A DNA stretch of 64,000 bases from Natrialba chahannaoensis JCM 10990 (GTDB lineage Archaea; Halobacteriota; Halobacteria; Halobacteriales; Natrialbaceae): contig NZ_AOIN01000064.1 of the NCBI RefSeq assembly GCF_000337135.1, positions 39,955-103,954 of the forward strand, given 5' to 3'. Shown piece by piece: positions 33,744-43,861 of this stretch; the first letter of the stretch is position 1; each line of letters starts with the position of its first letter. Made by a program: the position numbers and the translations under genes. The notes beneath the pieces were generated by a model. It did no database searches. It was not told the origin of the DNA and saw only the letters and a program-made list of their open reading frames with translations.

Positions 33744-34298
33744 TTATGATGTGTCAGCGGCAGTGTCGGTGTCGGTGTCGGTATCGGTTCCAGTTCCAGT
33801 TCCAGTTCCGGCTCCCGTCTCATTCCTACCGTCTGCTCCCTCGAGCACGTTTCCATGTTCGTCGATCTCGCCACGGACGATACGGGTACTCGAGATGATG
33901 TCTCCGTCGTCGGCGCGCAGATGGGGGACGACAACGACATCGAGCGGGTCATAGCCGCGTTCGCGACGAATGTCGTTGATTCGCTCGCCGCCGGATTTCG
34001 TTTCCGGCGAGACGATCAGGTAGTCGAACGGCTCTTCGGTCGCGATTCCGGTTGGTTCCTCGAGCGTTCGAATATCGAAACTGCGGTCGTACCCGTCCGC
34101 GATGGACTCGAGTTCGTCCGCGAGATCGTCCCGTCGCTCGTCGAACGGGCGGACCCGTCGTTTTACGTGTCGTGTTTGCGGGGCGAGTTCGTCGCTGGTC
34201 AAGCCGACCGTGACGTCTCCGAGTTCGAACGCCCGTTCGAACAGCCGACGGTGGCCGTCGTGAACGGGGTCGAACGTCCCACCAAGCGCGACGTCCAT
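33744..34298 (-). CDS. coaD: phosphopantetheine adenylyltransferase (archaeal type)
   Basis: A 184-residue nucleotidyltransferase that adds AMP to 4'-phosphopantetheine in coenzyme A synthesis. It opens MDVALGGTFDPVHDGHRRLF with the T/HxGH motif, has VSPETKSGGERIN in the middle and IISSTRIVRGEID near the end, the ISSTRI motif of the family. After residue 160 comes a repetitive tail (GTGTGTGTDTDTDTDT) coded by a hexanucleotide tract at about 33762-33814. TTTTATA about 27 bases before the ATG supports the start. Divergent from the malic enzyme gene. Confidence 0.9.
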   Translation of the reverse strand: MDVALGGTFDPVHDGHRRLFERAFELGDVTVGLTSDELAPQTRHVKRRVRPFDERRDDLADELESIADGYDRSFDIRTLEEPTGIATEEPFDYLIVSPETKSGGERINDIRRERGYDPLDVVVVPHLRADDGDIISSTRIVRGEIDEHGNVLEGADGRNETGAGTGTGTGTDTDTDTDTAADTS

Positions 34299-34437
34299 AC
34301 CCCACCTGACTGGCGCGGTCCGTATAAAACGGTCGAAACGGGGGACAAAGAATCGGGGAGCCAACTGCGGCAACATTCGACATTTGTCGATATCCGCCTT
34401 CGCATTGTTTTTAGTGGTCGCCCACACTGTGGGTGGT

Positions 34438-36693
34438 ATGGGACTTGACGAGGATGCCTTAGATTACCACTTGACAGACCCCCCGGGTAAAATCGAGATT
34501 TCGACGACGAAACCGACGAACACGCAACGAGATCTCTCGCTCGCGTACTCACCCGGTGTAGCCGCACCTTGTATGGAAATTGCGGAGGACGAAACCGACG
34601 CCTACACCTATACCGCGAAGGGGAATCTCGTCGGCGTCGTGTCGAACGGTTCTGCCGTCCTCGGGCTCGGCAATATCGGTGCGCAAGCCTCGAAGCCGGT
34701 CATGGAAGGCAAGGGTGTGCTGTTCAAGCGGTTCGCCGACATCAACGTGTTCGACATCGAACTCGACGAGGAAGATCCACACAAATTCGTCGAAGCGGTC
34801 AAAATGATGGAGCCGACCTTCGGCGGCATCAATCTCGAGGACATTACGGCACCAGCTTGTTTCACCATCGAAGAGCGCCTGCGCGAGGAGATCGACATTC
34901 CGGTGTTCCACGACGACCAACACGGCACTGCGATCATCTCCGGCGCAGCACTGCTCAACGCCGCGGACATCGCGGACAAAGAGCTCGAAGACCTTGAGAT
35001 CGTTTTCTCGGGTGCAGGTGCGAGCGCGATTGCGACGGCGCGTTTCTACGTCTCGCTCGGTTGCCGAGCCGAAAACATCACGATGTGTGACTCCTCGGGC
35101 ATCATTACCGAGGCCCGCGCTGAAGACAACGGCGTCAACGAGTACAAACAACAGTTCGCTCGCGATGTGCCCGAGGGTGGCCTCGCGGACGCGATGGAGG
35201 GAGCGGACGTCTTCGTCGGCCTCTCGATCGGTGGGCTCGTCTCCCAGGAGATGGTCCAGTCGATGGCCAGCGATCCAATTATCTTCGCGATGGCCAACCC
35301 AGACCCTGAAATCGGCTACGAGGAGGCGAAAGCAGCCCGGGACGACGACGTGATCATGGCGACCGGCCGCTCTGACTACCCGAATCAGGTCAACAACGTC
35401 CTCGGGTTCCCGTTCATCTTCCGCGGCGCACTCGACGTTCGCGCAACGGAGATCAACGAGGAGATGAAAGTGGCCTGCGCCGAAGCGCTTGCAGACCTTG
35501 CACGCCAGGACGTCCCCGACGCAGTCGTCAAGGCCTACGGCGATGACCCGATCCAGTACGGCCCGGATTACATTATCCCGAAGCCGGTCGACCCACGCGT
35601 TCTCTTCCAGGTCGCGCCCGCGGTCGCCAGAGCCGCCATCGAGTCGGACGCAGCCCGCATTGACCTCGACCTCAACGAGTACGAAGAGGAACTCGAGGCC
35701 CGCCTCGGCAAGTCCCGCGAGATGATGCGCGTCGTCCTCAACAAAGCAAAGAGCGATCCGAAGACGGTCGCACTCGCGGAGGGCGAGAACGAGAAGATGG
35801 TTCGGGCGGCCTACCAGATCCAGGACCAAGGGATCGCTGTTCCGATCCTTATTGGCGACGAGTCCAAGATTCGCCAGACGGCTTCGAGTCTCGGTCTCGA
35901 TTTCACGCCACAGGTTGCAGACCCAACCGTCGGCGACTACGAGGACTACGCCGACCGTCTGCACGAGCTGCGCGCCCGGAAGGGCATCACGCGAACCGAG
36001 GCCGGTGACCTCATCGAGGGCGATTCGAACTACTTCGGGAGCGTGATGGTCGAACAGGGTGACGCTGACGCGCTTTTGACCGGACTCTCCCATCACTACC
36101 CGTCCGCACTCCGGCCACCCTTGCAGGTGATCGGCACGGCGGACGACGTCGACTACGCCGCTGGCGTCTACATGCTCACGTTCAAGAACCGCGTCGTCTT
36201 CGTCGCCGACGCGACGGTGAATCAGGCCCCCGACGAGGAGGTGCTGGCCGAAGTGACGAAACAGACCGGCATGCTCGCCCGTCGGTTCAACGTCGAACCC
36301 CGCGCAGCCTTGCTCTCGTACTCGAACTTCGGCAGCGTCGACAACAAAGGGACCCGTAAACCTCGGAACGCGGCGCGTATGTTGCAGGACGACCCCGAGG
36401 TTGACTTCCCCGTCGACGGCGAGATGCAGGCCGATACCGCCGTCGTCGACGACATTCTGGAGGGGACGTACGGCTTCTCGGAGCTCGACCAACCCGCGAA
36501 CGTGCTCGTCTTCCCGAACCTCGAGTCGGGTAACATCGGCTACAAGCTGCTCCAGCGCCTCGGTGGCGCGGACGCCATCGGCCCGATGCTCGTCGGGATG
36601 GACCGCCCGGTTCACGTCCTCCAGCGCGGCGACGAAGTCAAGGATATCGTGAACCTCGCGAGTGTCGCGGTCGTGGACGCCCAGAAGGAGTAG
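34438..36693 (+). CDS. maeB: malic enzyme with C-terminal phosphotransacetylase-like domain
   Basis: A 751-residue MaeB-type enzyme: malate oxidised and decarboxylated to pyruvate with NAD(P). The malic domain (1 to about 430) has [35 protein letters not shown] and [20 protein letters not shown]; the NAD(P) site is [15 protein letters not shown]. The C-terminal 320 residues are phosphotransacetylase-like ([31 protein letters not shown]), a regulatory domain that senses acetyl-CoA in bacterial members. TTTTTAG about 29 bases before the ATG supports a leaderless start at 34438. Confidence 0.92.
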   Translation: MGLDEDALDYHLTDPPGKIEISTTKPTNTQRDLSLAYSPGVAAPCMEIAEDETDAYTYTAKGNLVGVVSNGSAVLGLGNIGAQASKPVMEGKGVLFKRFADINVFDIELDEEDPHKFVEAVKMMEPTFGGINLEDITAPACFTIEERLREEIDIPVFHDDQHGTAIISGAALLNAADIADKELEDLEIVFSGAGASAIATARFYVSLGCRAENITMCDSSGIITEARAEDNGVNEYKQQFARDVPEGGLADAMEGADVFVGLSIGGLVSQEMVQSMASDPIIFAMANPDPEIGYEEAKAARDDDVIMATGRSDYPNQVNNVLGFPFIFRGALDVRATEINEEMKVACAEALADLARQDVPDAVVKAYGDDPIQYGPDYIIPKPVDPRVLFQVAPAVARAAIESDAARIDLDLNEYEEELEARLGKSREMMRVVLNKAKSDPKTVALAEGENEKMVRAAYQIQDQGIAVPILIGDESKIRQTASSLGLDFTPQVADPTVGDYEDYADRLHELRARKGITRTEAGDLIEGDSNYFGSVMVEQGDADALLTGLSHHYPSALRPPLQVIGTADDVDYAAGVYMLTFKNRVVFVADATVNQAPDEEVLAEVTKQTGMLARRFNVEPRAALLSYSNFGSVDNKGTRKPRNAARMLQDDPEVDFPVDGEMQADTAVVDDILEGTYGFSELDQPANVLVFPNLESGNIGYKLLQRLGGADAIGPMLVGMDRPVHVLQRGDEVKDIVNLASVAVVDAQKE

Positions 36694-36992
36694 ATAACGT
36701 ACAGGTTAAGGCCACATCCAAAGGACGGCACAGTAGTCTCGATTATCGGAGTTCATGGTTCGGAGTTCTCCTTGATAGCGCTTTTTCGTCCGGTTCTCTG
36801 CTCATTATTCTATCCTCCACACTTCAATCGACACCTCAATCGTTTCTATAGGTAAGCAAGGTCAATGCCTCGTGGTTGGCTCCGAAGCAGTTCACCCATC
36901 CCGTAAATATCAGAGGTGACTGGGGTTCGGTCAGTTCTCGATCGTTCGGGATCGACTATGATTTAGTACCGGACGCAAAACGGGCCAGAATC
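36694..36992 (+). other. intergenic stretch before the BluB-like gene
   Basis: About 300 bases with no gene. ATTTAGT at about 36961-36967 is at TATA distance from the ATG 36993. A T-rich run near 36781 (CTTTTTCG) may end the malic enzyme transcript. No cobalamin riboswitch elements were seen. Confidence 0.5.
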
Positions 36993-37661
36993 ATGACTTC
37001 GTTCACTGATGACGAACGAGACGCGGTATACGAAACGATCTTCGCCCGACGAGACATTCGCCGCTTCCGGAGCGAACCGATCCCTGACGCGGTCATTGAT
37101 CGGATCATCAAGGCGGCCCATCACGCGCCGAGTGTCGGCTTTTCACAGCCGTGGGACATGATCGTGATCTCCGACGAGGAGACGAAAGCCGAAATCGCCG
37201 CAATCGCAGACCGGGCAATCGCGGCCGCTCGAGCGGCCTACGAGGAACCGCAGCGAAGTGAGTTCGGCGCGTTGAAACTCGAGGGGATCCGCGAGTCGCC
37301 GGTTAACATCTGCGTGACCTGTGATCCGACGCGGGGTGCGCCACACGTCCTTGGCCGGAGTTCAATGAAGCGAACGGATGTCTACTCGGCGTGTCTTGCC
37401 GTCCAAAATCTCTGGCTGGCCGCACGCGCGGAGGGCGTCGGCGTCGGGTGGGTCAGCGTTCTCTATCCCTACGAGGTTCAGGAGGTCCTCGACATCCCGC
37501 CGCACGTCAAGCCCGTCGCGTACCTCTGTTTAGGATATCCCGCCGACGGGTTCCCAGACGAACCGGTACTCCAGCGAGAGGGGTGGCGCGACCGTATCGA
37601 CCTCGACGAACTCGTCCACGAGGAACAGTGGGAGGGGAGCTCGGCGTCCCAGTCGTCGTAG
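36993..37661 (+). CDS. bluB: BluB-like flavoprotein (5,6-dimethylbenzimidazole synthase)
   Basis: A 222-residue nitroreductase-fold protein. RRDIRRFRSEPIPDAVIDRI and AAHHAPSVGFSQPWDMIVIS match the BluB subfamily, as does LWLAARAEGVGVGWVSVLYP near residue 145. BluB cannibalises its FMN to form the lower ligand of vitamin B12. ARAAYEEPQRSEFGALKLEGI is also BluB-like and differs from ordinary nitroreductases. The frame is open upstream to 36876, but the start at 36993 has both family similarity and a TATA element 26-32 bases upstream. Confidence 0.8.
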   Translation: MTSFTDDERDAVYETIFARRDIRRFRSEPIPDAVIDRIIKAAHHAPSVGFSQPWDMIVISDEETKAEIAAIADRAIAAARAAYEEPQRSEFGALKLEGIRESPVNICVTCDPTRGAPHVLGRSSMKRTDVYSACLAVQNLWLAARAEGVGVGWVSVLYPYEVQEVLDIPPHVKPVAYLCLGYPADGFPDEPVLQREGWRDRIDLDELVHEEQWEGSSASQSS

Positions 37662-38060
37662 TGGTTCAATTCGCGGAATGGATCAATCCTGTCTGTTCGG
37701 CAAACAACATAGTCAAGGCACACCGGATGACGGCCAAACCGCCACTTCCGAGAGGGACGAGCTGCCCCCACAGCCAACGGGTGGCATCACACTCCCGAGT
37801 CAGGAGCGCTGTTTACACAGACTCGTTCCTGCCCACGCAGGAGGCCCTACTACCCGCAGGCAGGTTCCGCTGCGCTACAGAAGCGCGACGAGCGAAGAGA
37901 CGGTCCTGGACGCAAAAATACAAGCGATGAGTTGGATTCTATGACACGCCCACAGTACCAACACCCACGCACCCGCTCTTTCGAGCGGTGGTCGCCTCGC
38001 CCCGTGCAGCGAATCGTCGGTCTTTAGCGTCCGTCCGTCGTGCTCTCACAGGAGTACCAC
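37662..38060. other. stretch without a recognised gene
   Basis: Nearly 400 bases between bluB and the beta-propeller gene. Short frames (for example 37678-37944) lack motifs and overlap one another. GC and codon signal are irregular around 37790-37900. GGAG at 38051 is the ribosome-binding site of the next gene. Confidence 0.45.
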
Positions 38061-39416
38061 ATGCGACTCACGAACCGACCGACAGCGGCAACAGCCAACC
38101 GAACTCCCGGCTCTGGGCGACGGTGGTTCCTCGGCGCAGTCGGCGCAGCAGCGGTCGGCGGACTCGCAGGATGTGTGAGCCTGCCGACTGTGCTCGGCGA
38201 CCGGCTCGACGGCACCGAGGAGGTCTCGCACTTCCAGAACGGGCTCCGGCGACTCGGTTACTACCCCGACGAGACTGTCCCTGACTCAGTCAGTGTCAAC
38301 TGGTCGTTCCCCGTCAACTACGTCGGACACACCGCCGCCAAATCGAGTCCCGTACCGACCCCCGACCGCGAGACGATCATTATCGCCGGCGACAGCGGTT
38401 GGGTCCACGCCTACACGCCGAGCGGCGAACTGCAGTGGTCTACACTCACCGGCGCGACGGACCTCGGCTTTCACGGCTCGCCGGCCATCGTTGGCGACAC
38501 CGCCTACATCGGCGGCTACGACGGCGACCTCTACGCTTTCGACACCGACAGTGGCGACATCGTCTGGCGAACCCGCGCCAACGACTTACATGGCGCGCTC
38601 GCCATCGGCTCGAGTCCCGCCTTCCACGACGGTACCCTCTACGTCGTCTCCGAGTACGGCTCACCCTCCACCGGCACCATCTGGGCCATCGACCCCAACA
38701 CCGGCGAGCCGCTCTGGTACGACGACCGCATGTGGGGCCAACCCCACCCCTCGCCGACAATCGACCTCGAAACCGGTCGGCTGGTCGGCGGCTCGAACGA
38801 CGGCGTCGTCTACGGCTGGGAGTTCCCGGCACTCGAGTACACCTGGGAGTACCAGGCTGACGCCGACGGACAGGAACGTGCGGGCGGTGCGTTCCGAGAA
38901 GGGGCGGAGATCAAGGGAACGGTCGCGGCCTACGATGGCTACGGCTACGTTGGGAGTTGGGACAACCACTTCTACTGTCTGGATCTCGAGGACGGATCGG
39001 AGGTATGGTCGTTCGAGACGGGTGCCTCGATCATGTCGAATCCGGCGGTCGACGTGGCGGAAGGGATCGTGTACATGGGTAGCGACGACAACTACGTCTA
39101 CGCGCTCGACGCCGAGTCAGGTGAGGAGATCTGGTCGACGAACGTCAACGGCCGCGTGATTGGGGCGCTAACGGTCACGGCAGAGACGGTGCTCGCCGGC
39201 TCCTACGACACACATCTGTACGCACTGGACAAGGAAACGGGCGACAGACGCTGGCGCGTCGAGAACCGCGGGCGCGTCACCAGCGCGCCGGTTCCCGTGG
39301 ACGGACGGATCTACTACGCCGAGCGCGCTGCGTTTTCGAACTATTACGACGATGATCCGGAGACGACGATACTTGAGGAGCCTGGCCACGCCTACTGTCT
39401 CGTTGCGGACGACTGA
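38061..39416 (+). CDS. PQQ-type beta-propeller lipoprotein
   Basis: A 451-residue exported protein. The Tat lipoprotein signal GRRWFLGAVGAAAVGGLAGC ends in the lipidated Cys. The mature part is an 7-8 bladed propeller of BamB/PQQ type, shown by repeated YxGxxDGxLYAxDxxxGxxxW units, for example AYIGGYDGDLYAFDTDSGDI, YVGSWDNHFYCLDLEDGSEV and YMGSDDNYVYALDAESGEEI. There are no quinoprotein active-site residues that I can identify, so a scaffold or binding role is likelier than dehydrogenase. The ATG at 38061 is 6 bases after GGAG. Confidence 0.85.
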   Translation: MRLTNRPTAATANRTPGSGRRWFLGAVGAAAVGGLAGCVSLPTVLGDRLDGTEEVSHFQNGLRRLGYYPDETVPDSVSVNWSFPVNYVGHTAAKSSPVPTPDRETIIIAGDSGWVHAYTPSGELQWSTLTGATDLGFHGSPAIVGDTAYIGGYDGDLYAFDTDSGDIVWRTRANDLHGALAIGSSPAFHDGTLYVVSEYGSPSTGTIWAIDPNTGEPLWYDDRMWGQPHPSPTIDLETGRLVGGSNDGVVYGWEFPALEYTWEYQADADGQERAGGAFREGAEIKGTVAAYDGYGYVGSWDNHFYCLDLEDGSEVWSFETGASIMSNPAVDVAEGIVYMGSDDNYVYALDAESGEEIWSTNVNGRVIGALTVTAETVLAGSYDTHLYALDKETGDRRWRVENRGRVTSAPVPVDGRIYYAERAAFSNYYDDDPETTILEEPGHAYCLVADD

Positions 39417-39510
39417 GCGGCGTTTGAGCGGACCTGAACTGTGAGCCGGCAGCCAGTCCTGGCCGATGCGAAAGCGTGCATTCAAGTATTTGCCGGGACT
39501 GTCCTCGCGT

Positions 39511-39885
39511 ATGCAAGATCAGGGACGCTCTACGCGAAAGCGCACCGGTGGTCGACTGAAGAACGTTCGCAATCGCCGAAAGGACGAACTCGGTCGGCTA
39601 CCCACCGAGACGCAGGTCGGCGAACCGCGCTTCCGCACAGTCGACGTTCGCGGGAACGACACGAAGACGCGCGCACTCGCAACGAACGTCGCAAGCGTCA
39701 ACGCCGGCGACGAAACGCTCTCGGCCGATATCGAAGACGTCGTCGAGAACGACGCCAACCCGAACTACGTCCGCCGAAACATCATCACGAAGGGCGCTAT
39801 CATCGCGACCTCCGAAGGTGAGGCCCGCGTGACGTCCCGTCCCGGCCAGACCGGCCAGGTCAACGCCGTTTTGCTCGACAACTAA
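39511..39885 (+). CDS. rps8e: 30S ribosomal protein S8e
   Basis: A 124-residue archaeal/eukaryotic ribosomal protein. MQDQGRSTRKRTGGRLKN is the conserved start, followed by KDELGRLPTETQVGEPR, DVRGNDTKTRALAT and the C-terminal NYVRRNIITKGAIIATSEG. Start ATG 39511 with TATTTG about 22 bases upstream. Monocistronic. Confidence 0.95.
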   Translation: MQDQGRSTRKRTGGRLKNVRNRRKDELGRLPTETQVGEPRFRTVDVRGNDTKTRALATNVASVNAGDETLSADIEDVVENDANPNYVRRNIITKGAIIATSEGEARVTSRPGQTGQVNAVLLDN

Positions 39886-40068
39886 CGTCGCTGCTCGAGT
39901 CCGGGTCCGAATTTCGGTTCCGGTTTCCGGTTTCTCACAGCTACTCCGCTTTTCGACACAGAGCCACTGCGTTCGCCGCGCGCAGAGACATCAGGTAACG
40001 GTACCGTGACCGCTTCAGGCGTGACAGCCTATTTTTATATCGGTCGAGAACGAATATTGGCGTAGACA

Positions 40069-40395
40069 ATGATCACCTCGTTTGCCGGTGCCCTGTCGGT
40101 CCTCCTCGTGCTCGCAGGCGTGCTCTGTCTGTACGAGTTCACGCTCTACGATCCCACTGAGAAAGCTGCGGCCCCGGTACGGTCGCGTTTGTATCTCGCC
40201 AGCGTTCTATTGATTACGCTGCTCGGTATCGGCGGACTAGTTGCACTCGCCACCGCTACTGTCCCCCCGATGACCGTCCTCGGTATCATCGGCATCACCG
40301 CCGGGATACCGGCGTTCGCACAGTACCTGTTTCATCAAGAACTCGAGTTGGACAACGGCCCACTAGTTAGCCGCGCTGTCGACCGGTGGCTCTGA
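40069..40395 (+). CDS. small membrane protein (108 aa)
   Basis: Three hydrophobic segments (about 4-25, 42-62 and 66-86). The loop FTLYDPTEKAAAPVRSRLYL separates the first two. No family recognised. The promoter TTTTTATAT at about 40032-40040 stands about 30 bases before the ATG, supporting the start. Confidence 0.6.
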   Translation: MITSFAGALSVLLVLAGVLCLYEFTLYDPTEKAAAPVRSRLYLASVLLITLLGIGGLVALATATVPPMTVLGIIGITAGIPAFAQYLFHQELELDNGPLVSRAVDRWL

Positions 40396-40625
40396 GCATC
40401 GTCACTGGCGAGTGAGAGCGAGTTCCACACCGAATTTCAATTGATTTTCGATGGATACGACCGCCGTTTCGTCGTGTAAACTGGAACTAACGAGTACCTT
40501 CACTGCTGGGCAGGAAGCTCTTTCATCTCGGCTACGTCCGACTGTCTGAGGGATCGAAAGTTACCCTCCGTTTCGGGTAGGGTGGATATTACCTCGACTC
40601 GTGAACAGTTACGGTAACATCCCCA
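40396..40625. other. intergenic stretch
   Basis: 230 bases between convergent genes; AT-rich around 40430-40480. No gene or repeat was identified. Confidence 0.5.
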
Positions 40626-41621
40626 TCACGGCCGTGGCGCTGCCTTCTGTAATGCCGTCTCCGCAATATTTCCACCGTAGTCTGCACTCCGCGACAACGA
40701 GTCCACGATCAACCCAAGCGACTGCGCTTGCACCGGCTCGAGATCACGTAACATGTCGTCGATCGTTCGCGTATGCTCGTCGATCTCGAGCACCGCCTCG
40801 CGAGCTGCATGACCCAACTCGTTCGCCTCCGCCGACTCCTCCGCAACCAGCGCATCCATCGACTTTTCGAGGACGTCCGAGGCATCCTCCTGCAGCGCTA
40901 CCAGTCCCTCCGCGACTGACTCCGGAATCTCGTCGAGTTTGAGGGCCAGATTGCTGATTTTCGCCGCGTGATCGGCAACCCGCTCGAGTTGGCGTGCACT
41001 CGAGTGGTAGTCGAAGCAGTCCTCACGGGGGACACCGAGTTCTTCGGCGGCGCGGGGGGAGCGAAGCGTGGCGCGGAAGATGCGCGAGACGACGAGCCAG
41101 AGACGGTCGACGTCGTCGTCGCGCTGGATAACGTCGTGGGCGATGTCGTCGTCGTTTTCGATGAGGGCGGTGACGGCATCTGAAAGCATTGAACTCGCGA
41201 TGAGTCGCATGCGTGAGACGGCGTTGACGATCGAGAGTTCGGAGGAGTCGAGGAGGTCCTGAATGACGACGCTGTCGGTGGTTTCTTCCAGTACTTCGAC
41301 GCCGACGAGGCTCTGGGTGGCGTTGCGGATTGCGCGGCGTTGGTGAGTTGTGATCCGGTTTGCTTCGAGACGGATAATGTCGAAGCCGCTGACGTACATC
41401 GTCATGACGGCTCGGGTCAGTCGGTCGCCTTCGAGGTCTGAGACATCGAGTGTCCCTTCCTGGCGGTTGGTTTCGCTCTGTGGGGTGAGCAATAGTGCGT
41501 CGTCTTCTGGATAAAACTCGACAGTCGTGCCGGCGCTGACATCGTTGTCGGTTGCCCACGTTTTAGGGAGTGACACCGTATACGTTGACCCGCCAGTTAC
41601 CTGCACCTTGCGCGTCTCCAT
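40626..41621 (-). CDS. phosphate regulator: AbrB-like plus PhoU domains
   Basis: A 331-residue protein. METRKVQVTGGSTYTVSLPK (1-20) opens an AbrB/SpoVT-type DNA-binding domain (to about 50). Two PhoU helical repeats follow; RQLERVADHAAKISNLALK and VDSLSRSADYGGNIAETAL have the E/D-R-x-D/A-D/H metal-binding pattern of PhoU. Such fused proteins can bind DNA directly and are candidates for control of the neighbouring pst genes, from which it is divergent. ATG 41621 is preferred; a GTG lies two codons earlier. A TTTATA element about 25-30 bases upstream supports it. Confidence 0.85.
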   Translation of the reverse strand: METRKVQVTGGSTYTVSLPKTWATDNDVSAGTTVEFYPEDDALLLTPQSETNRQEGTLDVSDLEGDRLTRAVMTMYVSGFDIIRLEANRITTHQRRAIRNATQSLVGVEVLEETTDSVVIQDLLDSSELSIVNAVSRMRLIASSMLSDAVTALIENDDDIAHDVIQRDDDVDRLWLVVSRIFRATLRSPRAAEELGVPREDCFDYHSSARQLERVADHAAKISNLALKLDEIPESVAEGLVALQEDASDVLEKSMDALVAEESAEANELGHAAREAVLEIDEHTRTIDDMLRDLEPVQAQSLGLIVDSLSRSADYGGNIAETALQKAAPRP

Positions 41622-41771
41622 AGCCACAGTTTCGTGAGCCTATCTATAAACCCTCGTAGATCTATAGCGATCTAAAGCGCCCGTTCTCAGTCACAAATCC
41701 CTTTCCCGATGCCAGAGCCGGCACCGTGTCGAATTGACCCCACACTGGCATCGATTGTCCCACATAGAGAT

Positions 41772-41798
41772 ATATAGATAACATAGTAGGGTATTTAG
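41772..41798 (+). promoter_or_regulatory. pstS promoter element (copy 1)
   Basis: The 27 bases contain ATATAGA, then ACATAGTA, then GGTATTTAG. GTATTTA serves as the TATA element, ending 26 bases before the ATG 41823. The upstream half is a candidate phosphate-responsive site. An equivalent element with 24 of 27 identical bases is at 44977-45003, with the same 24-base gap to its start codon. Confidence 0.7.
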
Positions 41799-41822
41799 AT
41801 GCGATATTCCACTAGCTAACTG

Positions 41823-42941
41823 ATGGGAAATGAGCCGATACTAGGCAACTCCGATGGGGGGTCCCAACCTGGGAGTCGGTCTGGGGCGAACGCTCGCTCC
41901 GATTCTCGAATTCGGACTGGATCTGGTTCTGAGTCTCCGTCTCAATCCCAGACCCAAACAACCACCCGTCGGCGCGTGTTACTCGGCGTTTCCGGAACGG
42001 CGCTCGCCGGCCTTGCAGGTTGTCTCACACGCGGGGAAGACAGTGGCCTTGAGGGCGAAATTCGTATCGACGGCTCGAATACGCTCAGACCAAACAGTGC
42101 TCTCGTTGCCGAGCAGTTCATGTGGGAGAACAATCAGGTGCAGGCGTCGGTCAGCGCCTCGGGAACCGGTGCCGGTTTCCAGCAGTTCGCCCGGCGCGAA
42201 ATCTCGCTACAGAACGCGAGTCGGCCGATCACGGACGAGGAAGCCGAACACTGTCGCGAAAACGGCGTCGAGTGGCTCGAACTCGAGGTCGTCCTCGACG
42301 GCATTGCACTCCTGAAACACCCCGACAACACCTGGTGTGAGTGTCTTACCGTTGACGAACTTGGCGACCTCTGGGAGCGCGGTTCGGAGATCGAGACCTG
42401 GGCTGATCTCGAGCCCGAGCAGTCCGACGAGGAGTGGCCCGACGAAGAAATTTCGTTCTACGGCCGTGACGCAGCCTCTGGAACGTTCGATTACTTTACT
42501 GAACACATCACCGGATCGGTCGGGAACATCCGCAACGACTACAGCGGCACACCTGACACCAACAATATCATTCGTGGCGTCAGGGGCAACGAGTACACGA
42601 TTGGATTCGGAGGGGCTGGCTACTACTACGAGAACGAGGCGGACGCAGAGCTCATCGCCGTCAATTACGAGGACGGTGCGGACCCTGGCGACGAGTGGGA
42701 CGATTGTATCGTTCCAACTCGAGAGTCGATCGAAGCCGAGGCCTACCAGCCACTCTCTCGACCGATGTATATCTACGTTCGACGTGACGAACTCGCTCGA
42801 CCGGAGTACCGCGAGTTCGTTCGCTTCTATCTCGAAAACACCCAGGAGACTGCACGTGAGGTCCAGTTCTACGCGGTTCCCGACGAAACTATCGCGGACC
42901 AACGGGAGAAACTGGAGGCCGCAATTGAGGACTACACATGA
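41823..42941 (+). CDS. pstS: phosphate ABC transporter substrate-binding protein PstS
   Basis: A 372-residue phosphate-binding lipoprotein. A long Ser/Thr/Gln-rich N-terminus precedes the Tat motif TTRRRVLLGVSGTALAGLAGC. IRIDGSNTLRPNSALVAEQF, SASGTGAGFQQFARREISLQ and FYGRDAASGTFDYFTEHI hold the phosphate-contacting Ser, Thr, Arg and Asp typical of PstS. High-affinity phosphate capture outside the cell. First gene of pstSCA; the end overlaps pstC by four bases (ATGA). Confidence 0.92.
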   Translation: MGNEPILGNSDGGSQPGSRSGANARSDSRIRTGSGSESPSQSQTQTTTRRRVLLGVSGTALAGLAGCLTRGEDSGLEGEIRIDGSNTLRPNSALVAEQFMWENNQVQASVSASGTGAGFQQFARREISLQNASRPITDEEAEHCRENGVEWLELEVVLDGIALLKHPDNTWCECLTVDELGDLWERGSEIETWADLEPEQSDEEWPDEEISFYGRDAASGTFDYFTEHITGSVGNIRNDYSGTPDTNNIIRGVRGNEYTIGFGGAGYYYENEADAELIAVNYEDGADPGDEWDDCIVPTRESIEAEAYQPLSRPMYIYVRRDELARPEYREFVRFYLENTQETAREVQFYAVPDETIADQREKLEAAIEDYT

Positions 42942-43861
42942 GTACGGAACCCATAGATCTCAGCCGGAACGGAAACGACGTGGGGACGATCGGGGATCGA
43001 CTCGCTCGCTACATCTTCTTTGGATGTGCCGCCGTTACCATTGCAACGACACTCGCAATCGTGCTCGTTCTGGTCAACGGCGCGACGGATTTCTTCTCGA
43101 CCGTCTCGCTCACCGAGTTCTTTACGGGCACCGACTGGTCGCCACGGGCGGCTGACAACCCGAGCTTCGGCGTGCTCCCGCTTGTCTGGGGGACGCTGAT
43201 GATCACGGTCGGTTCGGCGCTGATCGCGATTCCGATCGGCACGCTAACCGCGATCTACCTCTCCGAATACGCAAGTTCGCGTGTCCGCCGCGTCGTGAAG
43301 CCGACACTCGAGATCCTCGCAGGGATTCCAACGATCGTCTACGGCTTCTTCGCGCTCTCGTTTATCACCCCGATTCTCCAGCAGATTTACCCCGGCACGG
43401 GGACGTTCAACGCTGCTGCGGGGGCGATCGTCGTCGGCGTCATGATCATTCCGATGGTCTCGTCGATCTCGGAGGACGCAATGTCTTCCGTTCCCGACTC
43501 GCTTCGCAACGCCGCCTACGGACTGGGCGCGACGAAGTTCGAAGTCTCGACGCAGGTCGTGTTACCGGCATCGCTGTCGGGCATTCTCGCCGCGTACGTG
43601 CTCGCGATTTCGCGGGCCATCGGCGAGACGATGGCTGTCACGCTTGCAGCCGGCGCACTCGCACAGGTGACCATGAACCCGTTCGCCGAGATTCAGACAA
43701 TGACGGCGTACATGGTCGAAATTGGAACTGGTGACGCCTCGGTCGGCTCCATCGGCTACCAGAGCCTGTTCGCGATCGGCCTGACGCTGTTTGCGATGAC
43801 GTTCCTGATGAACGTGCTCAGTATGTGGATTCGGTCGCGCTACCGGGAGGAGTACCAATGA
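42938..43861 (+). CDS. pstC: phosphate ABC transporter permease PstC
   Basis: A 307-residue permease with about six helices. [18 protein letters not shown] and [20 protein letters not shown] with [20 protein letters not shown] and IGETMAVTL form the EAA-like coupling region and following helix of PstC. ATGA overlap with pstS and TGA/ATG overlap with pstA (43858-43861). Confidence 0.92.
   Translation: MSTEPIDLSRNGNDVGTIGDRLARYIFFGCAAVTIATTLAIVLVLVNGATDFFSTVSLTEFFTGTDWSPRAADNPSFGVLPLVWGTLMITVGSALIAIPIGTLTAIYLSEYASSRVRRVVKPTLEILAGIPTIVYGFFALSFITPILQQIYPGTGTFNAAAGAIVVGVMIIPMVSSISEDAMSSVPDSLRNAAYGLGATKFEVSTQVVLPASLSGILAAYVLAISRAIGETMAVTLAAGALAQVTMNPFAEIQTMTAYMVEIGTGDASVGSIGYQSLFAIGLTLFAMTFLMNVLSMWIRSRYREEYQ

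Noticed and set aside
34549-36615. 688-codon open frame on the minus strand
   Set aside because: It is exactly antisense to the malic enzyme gene, whose product is unmistakable; long antisense frames are common in high-GC DNA, and the peptide has no motifs.
36694-36992. Cobalamin riboswitch before the BluB-like gene
   Set aside because: No B12-box or expected helices were seen, and the ATG has a TATA element at leaderless distance.
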